A stretch of 64,000 bases of DNA, from contig JABVXV010000142.1 of the NCBI GenBank assembly GCA_013365325.1, forward strand, positions 1 through 64,000. The letters run 5' to 3'. The notes below the pieces were generated by a model. It was not told the DNA's origin. It did not search any database and saw nothing but the letters and a program-made list of their open reading frames with translations. The position numbers and the translations under genes were made by a program. Positions 61,801 through 64,000 of this stretch are shown here, in pieces (the stretch's first letter is position 1; each line of letters begins with the position of its first letter). The stretch is from Dipetalonema caudispina. Lineage: Eukaryota > Nematoda > Chromadorea > Rhabditida > Onchocercidae.

Positions 61801-62749
61801 TACTGTTATACATATATAACTATTGTTGTTTCATCGTCCATTTTTCTTTTTGTTCAATTTTTTTTTTTTTTAAACTTTTATAAATACATATTTCGAATAT
61901 TTTCTTTAGTTGTACTCTTTTTTCGTTTTTCTTCTTTTTTTTTTTTGAAGATTTTTAATTTACATTTTTAATTTTATGATTTAACTGGGAGAAAAAGGAT
62001 CAAAGAAAACAAAAATCTGAAAACTATAAACGGAAATTTTCACAACAAATCATTTTGGAAAAAAAAAGATGCTTCATCGAAGTTCAACCATTGCAGGAAT
62101 TAAGCTACCACTTTTGCTATCAGTAAGCTTTTGAAATTTAGGAAATTAAAAAGAATTAATTATTAATTAACTGAAATTTAACAATTCATATGCTCGACGA
62201 GTAGTGGTAATAAAGATTATTTTTGCTTGAGTTTTAAATTTATTTTACCATAATTTTGCCATATTTTATTAATCAGAAATGATCATTTAATATCTAACAT
62301 GTGGATTATTACAAAATTATGTTGCTATTAGTTTATTATTCAAATTAAACTTAACAGTTTTAAACTGGACGATTATCTTTGCCCGAGTTTTGAATTTATT
62401 TTGCCAATATTTTGTTTAATTTTACCAATATTTTTTAAATTTCCCTCCTATTTATTTTGAAATTCATATTACATTCTTCCTATAATTTCTTTTGGAATTT
62501 ATTTAGAAAAAAGGGAAAAAACCACAAATAGTATTTTAATCAAAATAGAAAATTATTTGCTTTTTCAAAAATTATCCAGTGATAATCAAAAAAACGAAGT
62601 AATGTAGTACTCAATTTTCGAGCACTTAATTCCTTAATTTTCAAACTAATTAGGATTGTAAAAAACAATGTTATACTAATAAAATTTTTTTTTAGGAAGG
62701 CCAAGGTATAGCAATCGTTGATGAGCCAACAACTCCACAACGTCTGGCG
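58807..62749 (+). CDS. Internal exons of an unknown gene, four candidates over 4 kb
   Basis: Exon 58807-58928 follows CCTATTTCAG, enters in phase 1 and leaves in phase 0 at CAG-GTTTGT; it reads TCFEQMTLDRHAWQNIKTDR and ANNGTSRNFPTIARNGTVYQ and is the most GC-rich and certain exon. Exon 62696-62749 lies between TTTTTTTTTAG and GCG-GTATGT, phase 0 to 0, reading EGQGIAIVDEPTTPQRLA; also strong. Between them, 59790-59873 (RKINDKREINSFRYSLIGDT then KREGEEER, phase 0 to 0) is good and 59435-59485 (KSTEEAEREGNGSAESE, phase 0 to 0) is weaker. All four can be joined in frame. The product would be hydrophilic, charged and probably intracellular. The gene continues past 62749. No family recognised. Confidence 0.58.
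59223..59290. repeat. Direct repeat of a 23-bp motif, 45 bp apart
   Basis: GAGCCTTACGGTAATATCAA at 59223 recurs as GAGGCTTACGGTAATATCAA at 59268; both continue TTA. Twenty-two of 23 bases match. It lies in an intron of the gene at 58807-62749. Confidence 0.9.
59874..61471. other. Intronic DNA, no supported exon
   Basis: AT-rich sequence between exon candidates of the plus-strand gene. The open frames at 60408-60692 (minus) and 60699-60896 (plus) lack splice sites and coding bias and are not called. Confidence 0.5.
61472..61605. repeat. TTAG tetranucleotide repeat
   Basis: About 25 imperfect TTAG units with GGTTAGG, CTAG and TTTAG variants. Confidence 0.9.
62069..62122 (+). CDS. Possible alternative first exon
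   Basis: ATG at 62069 follows a poly(A) run ending in AAG and opens 18 codons, MLHRSSTIAGIKLPLLLS, ending in phase 0 at TCA-GTAAGC, a strong donor. It could join the exon at 62696 in frame and give a shorter form of that gene with a different N-terminus. Alternatively only 62097-62122, after CCATTGCAG, is an exon. The AAG before the ATG has no pyrimidine tract, so a trans-spliced start is doubtful. Confidence 0.38.
62223..62420. repeat. Diverged direct repeat, about 157 bp apart
   Basis: GAGTTTTAAATTTATTTTAC near 62230 and GAGTTTTGAATTTATTTTGC near 62386, each followed by ATTTTGCCA or ATTTTACCA blocks. Confidence 0.7.
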
Positions 62750-64000
62750 GTATGTTTCACATTTTTTCAATAATAATCGAAAGTTTGAAATAAAAATTAT
62801 AAAATTCAATGCTTAATACCTATGATTGCTTGTTTTGCAATATGTCATCGATATAATTCCAATTTTCATCGATTCTTTTCTTCATATAGCAAGCTAAATT
62901 GAAAGATTGCTTAAATCCGGTTTTATGATTCACTTAGTTTCATTATTCGTTGGATTATTTTAGTTTTATTCATAATTAATTTTTTAATTCGTTAGCAATA
63001 GTTTCCCTGGTTACGTTAAATGTTTAATATCAAATCCTTAAAATTATCGCAGTTATTTAAGGGAGCGATTAAAATCATTGCTAAAATTACAAGAAACATT
63101 CAAAAATTACTATAAAATAATTAAATTTTTGGGCATCTGAGGTCTAATTTGGTATTTTTTCATTTTTCAATAAAATTTCTTTTTCTAAAGTTTTCAAAAC
63201 ATTCGACTTAAGATTTTTTGAAATTTTTATTGTTCATATTATTCATTTTTTTCATTTCAGACTTGTTTTTATTCAAAAAAGAGATAATAATTTTTTTTTA
63301 CAATGAATTTTGAAAGAAAAAAATTTCCTTCCAAAAAAAATCTAACCTATATTTTTTGTTAAATTAACGAAAAGAAAAATGAAATTTTCAATAACAAACA
63401 TTTCTTTCTCTTATATAATTCATACAAAGTGGAAAAAATTTTTAAAAATTACACAAACAACAACAGAAAGATGAGAAGAAAAGTAGTGAAATATATCAGT
63501 ATTGATACTATTATCAATATAAAACGGATAGTAATACAAATAACAAATATCATTTTTAGTTTAGTTTCGTTTGAATGATTTTATTGGAAATTTTCGCGAA
63601 AGCATATTTTTGGAATAAAAAATAACAAGGGAATTTTTTTTTTTTTTTTTTTGTGTGATTTTGATTCGTGTGAAAATAAGATAAAGTAAAAAAGAAAATA
63701 AAGTAAAAAAGTATCGCTTTTAAAAAAAATTATTGTTCACATATTTCATCAGTTCTTTTTCTTTTTTTTTGCAAAATTTGCACATTTTGATCAAGGTGAA
63801 ATTCTCATATTTTGACTTCTACGAAATTCGCATGTATGACTGATATTTTGCATTCGCATACTTCAGAATTTTGTTGTTGTAAAAATTAAATCTCATACAT
63901 TTTAGTTAGCAAAATATAAATTTCTTCATCTTTTTTTTCTTTCTCTTTCAGTTAAATTATTTGTTTGTTTATTGTTGAAATTATCTTTTTCTTTTTGAAT
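62750..64000. other. No further exon recognised
   Basis: AT-rich DNA downstream of the last exon at 62749, presumably intron. The next exon of that gene was not found before the window ends. Confidence 0.5.

Overview
The window looks like nuclear DNA of an extremely AT-rich nematode, probably parasitic. The strongest evidence is a minus-strand astacin metalloprotease of the nematode NAS type at the left end. Its five exons carry a signal peptide, a propeptide aspartate switch, a furin-type site and the start of the catalytic domain. Other signs are short exons with nematode-like splice sites (TTTCAG acceptors, GTAAGT-like donors), several ATGs just downstream of an acceptor (which would suit spliced-leader trans-splicing), and many A/T homopolymers and AAT microsatellites. 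The species cannot be told from the sequence alone. No tRNA, rRNA, CRISPR array, bacterial operon, intact transposon or virus was seen.

Layout. 1-2.9 kb: AAT microsatellite, then the astacin gene reading leftwards and cut by the window edge. 3.7-4.0 kb: two 57-nt exons of an unknown plus-strand gene. 4-17.7 kb: gene-poor, with a 27-bp repeat at 5.2 kb, a decayed 21-bp minisatellite at 6.7-7.0 kb and a GT tract at 9.3 kb. 17.7-18.1 kb: a possible two-exon small gene. 18-23 kb: gene-poor, GAT- and CA-type tracts. 23.2-23.7 kb: the 3' end of a minus-strand gene. 25.6-28.2 kb: a four-exon plus-strand gene end with a strong hairpin in one intron. 28.5-47 kb: sparse, with isolated exon candidates, repeats and a second hairpin. 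47.5-51.5 kb: membrane-protein-like exons on both strands. 54-57.2 kb: several well-bounded exons on both strands. 57.6-62.8 kb: exons of two plus-strand genes, one with a Thr/Ile-rich exon made of a microsatellite, the other with four phase-compatible exons over 4 kb and a possible alternative first exon.

Apart from the astacin, no gene could be assigned a family. The exons are called from open frame, splice sites, matching intron phase and codon-position GC bias, so they are predictions. The confidence values separate exon chains with matching phase from single exons. I did not find a convincing undescribed molecular system; the most unusual items are the hairpins, the in-frame 21-bp minisatellite and the Thr-rich microsatellite exon.
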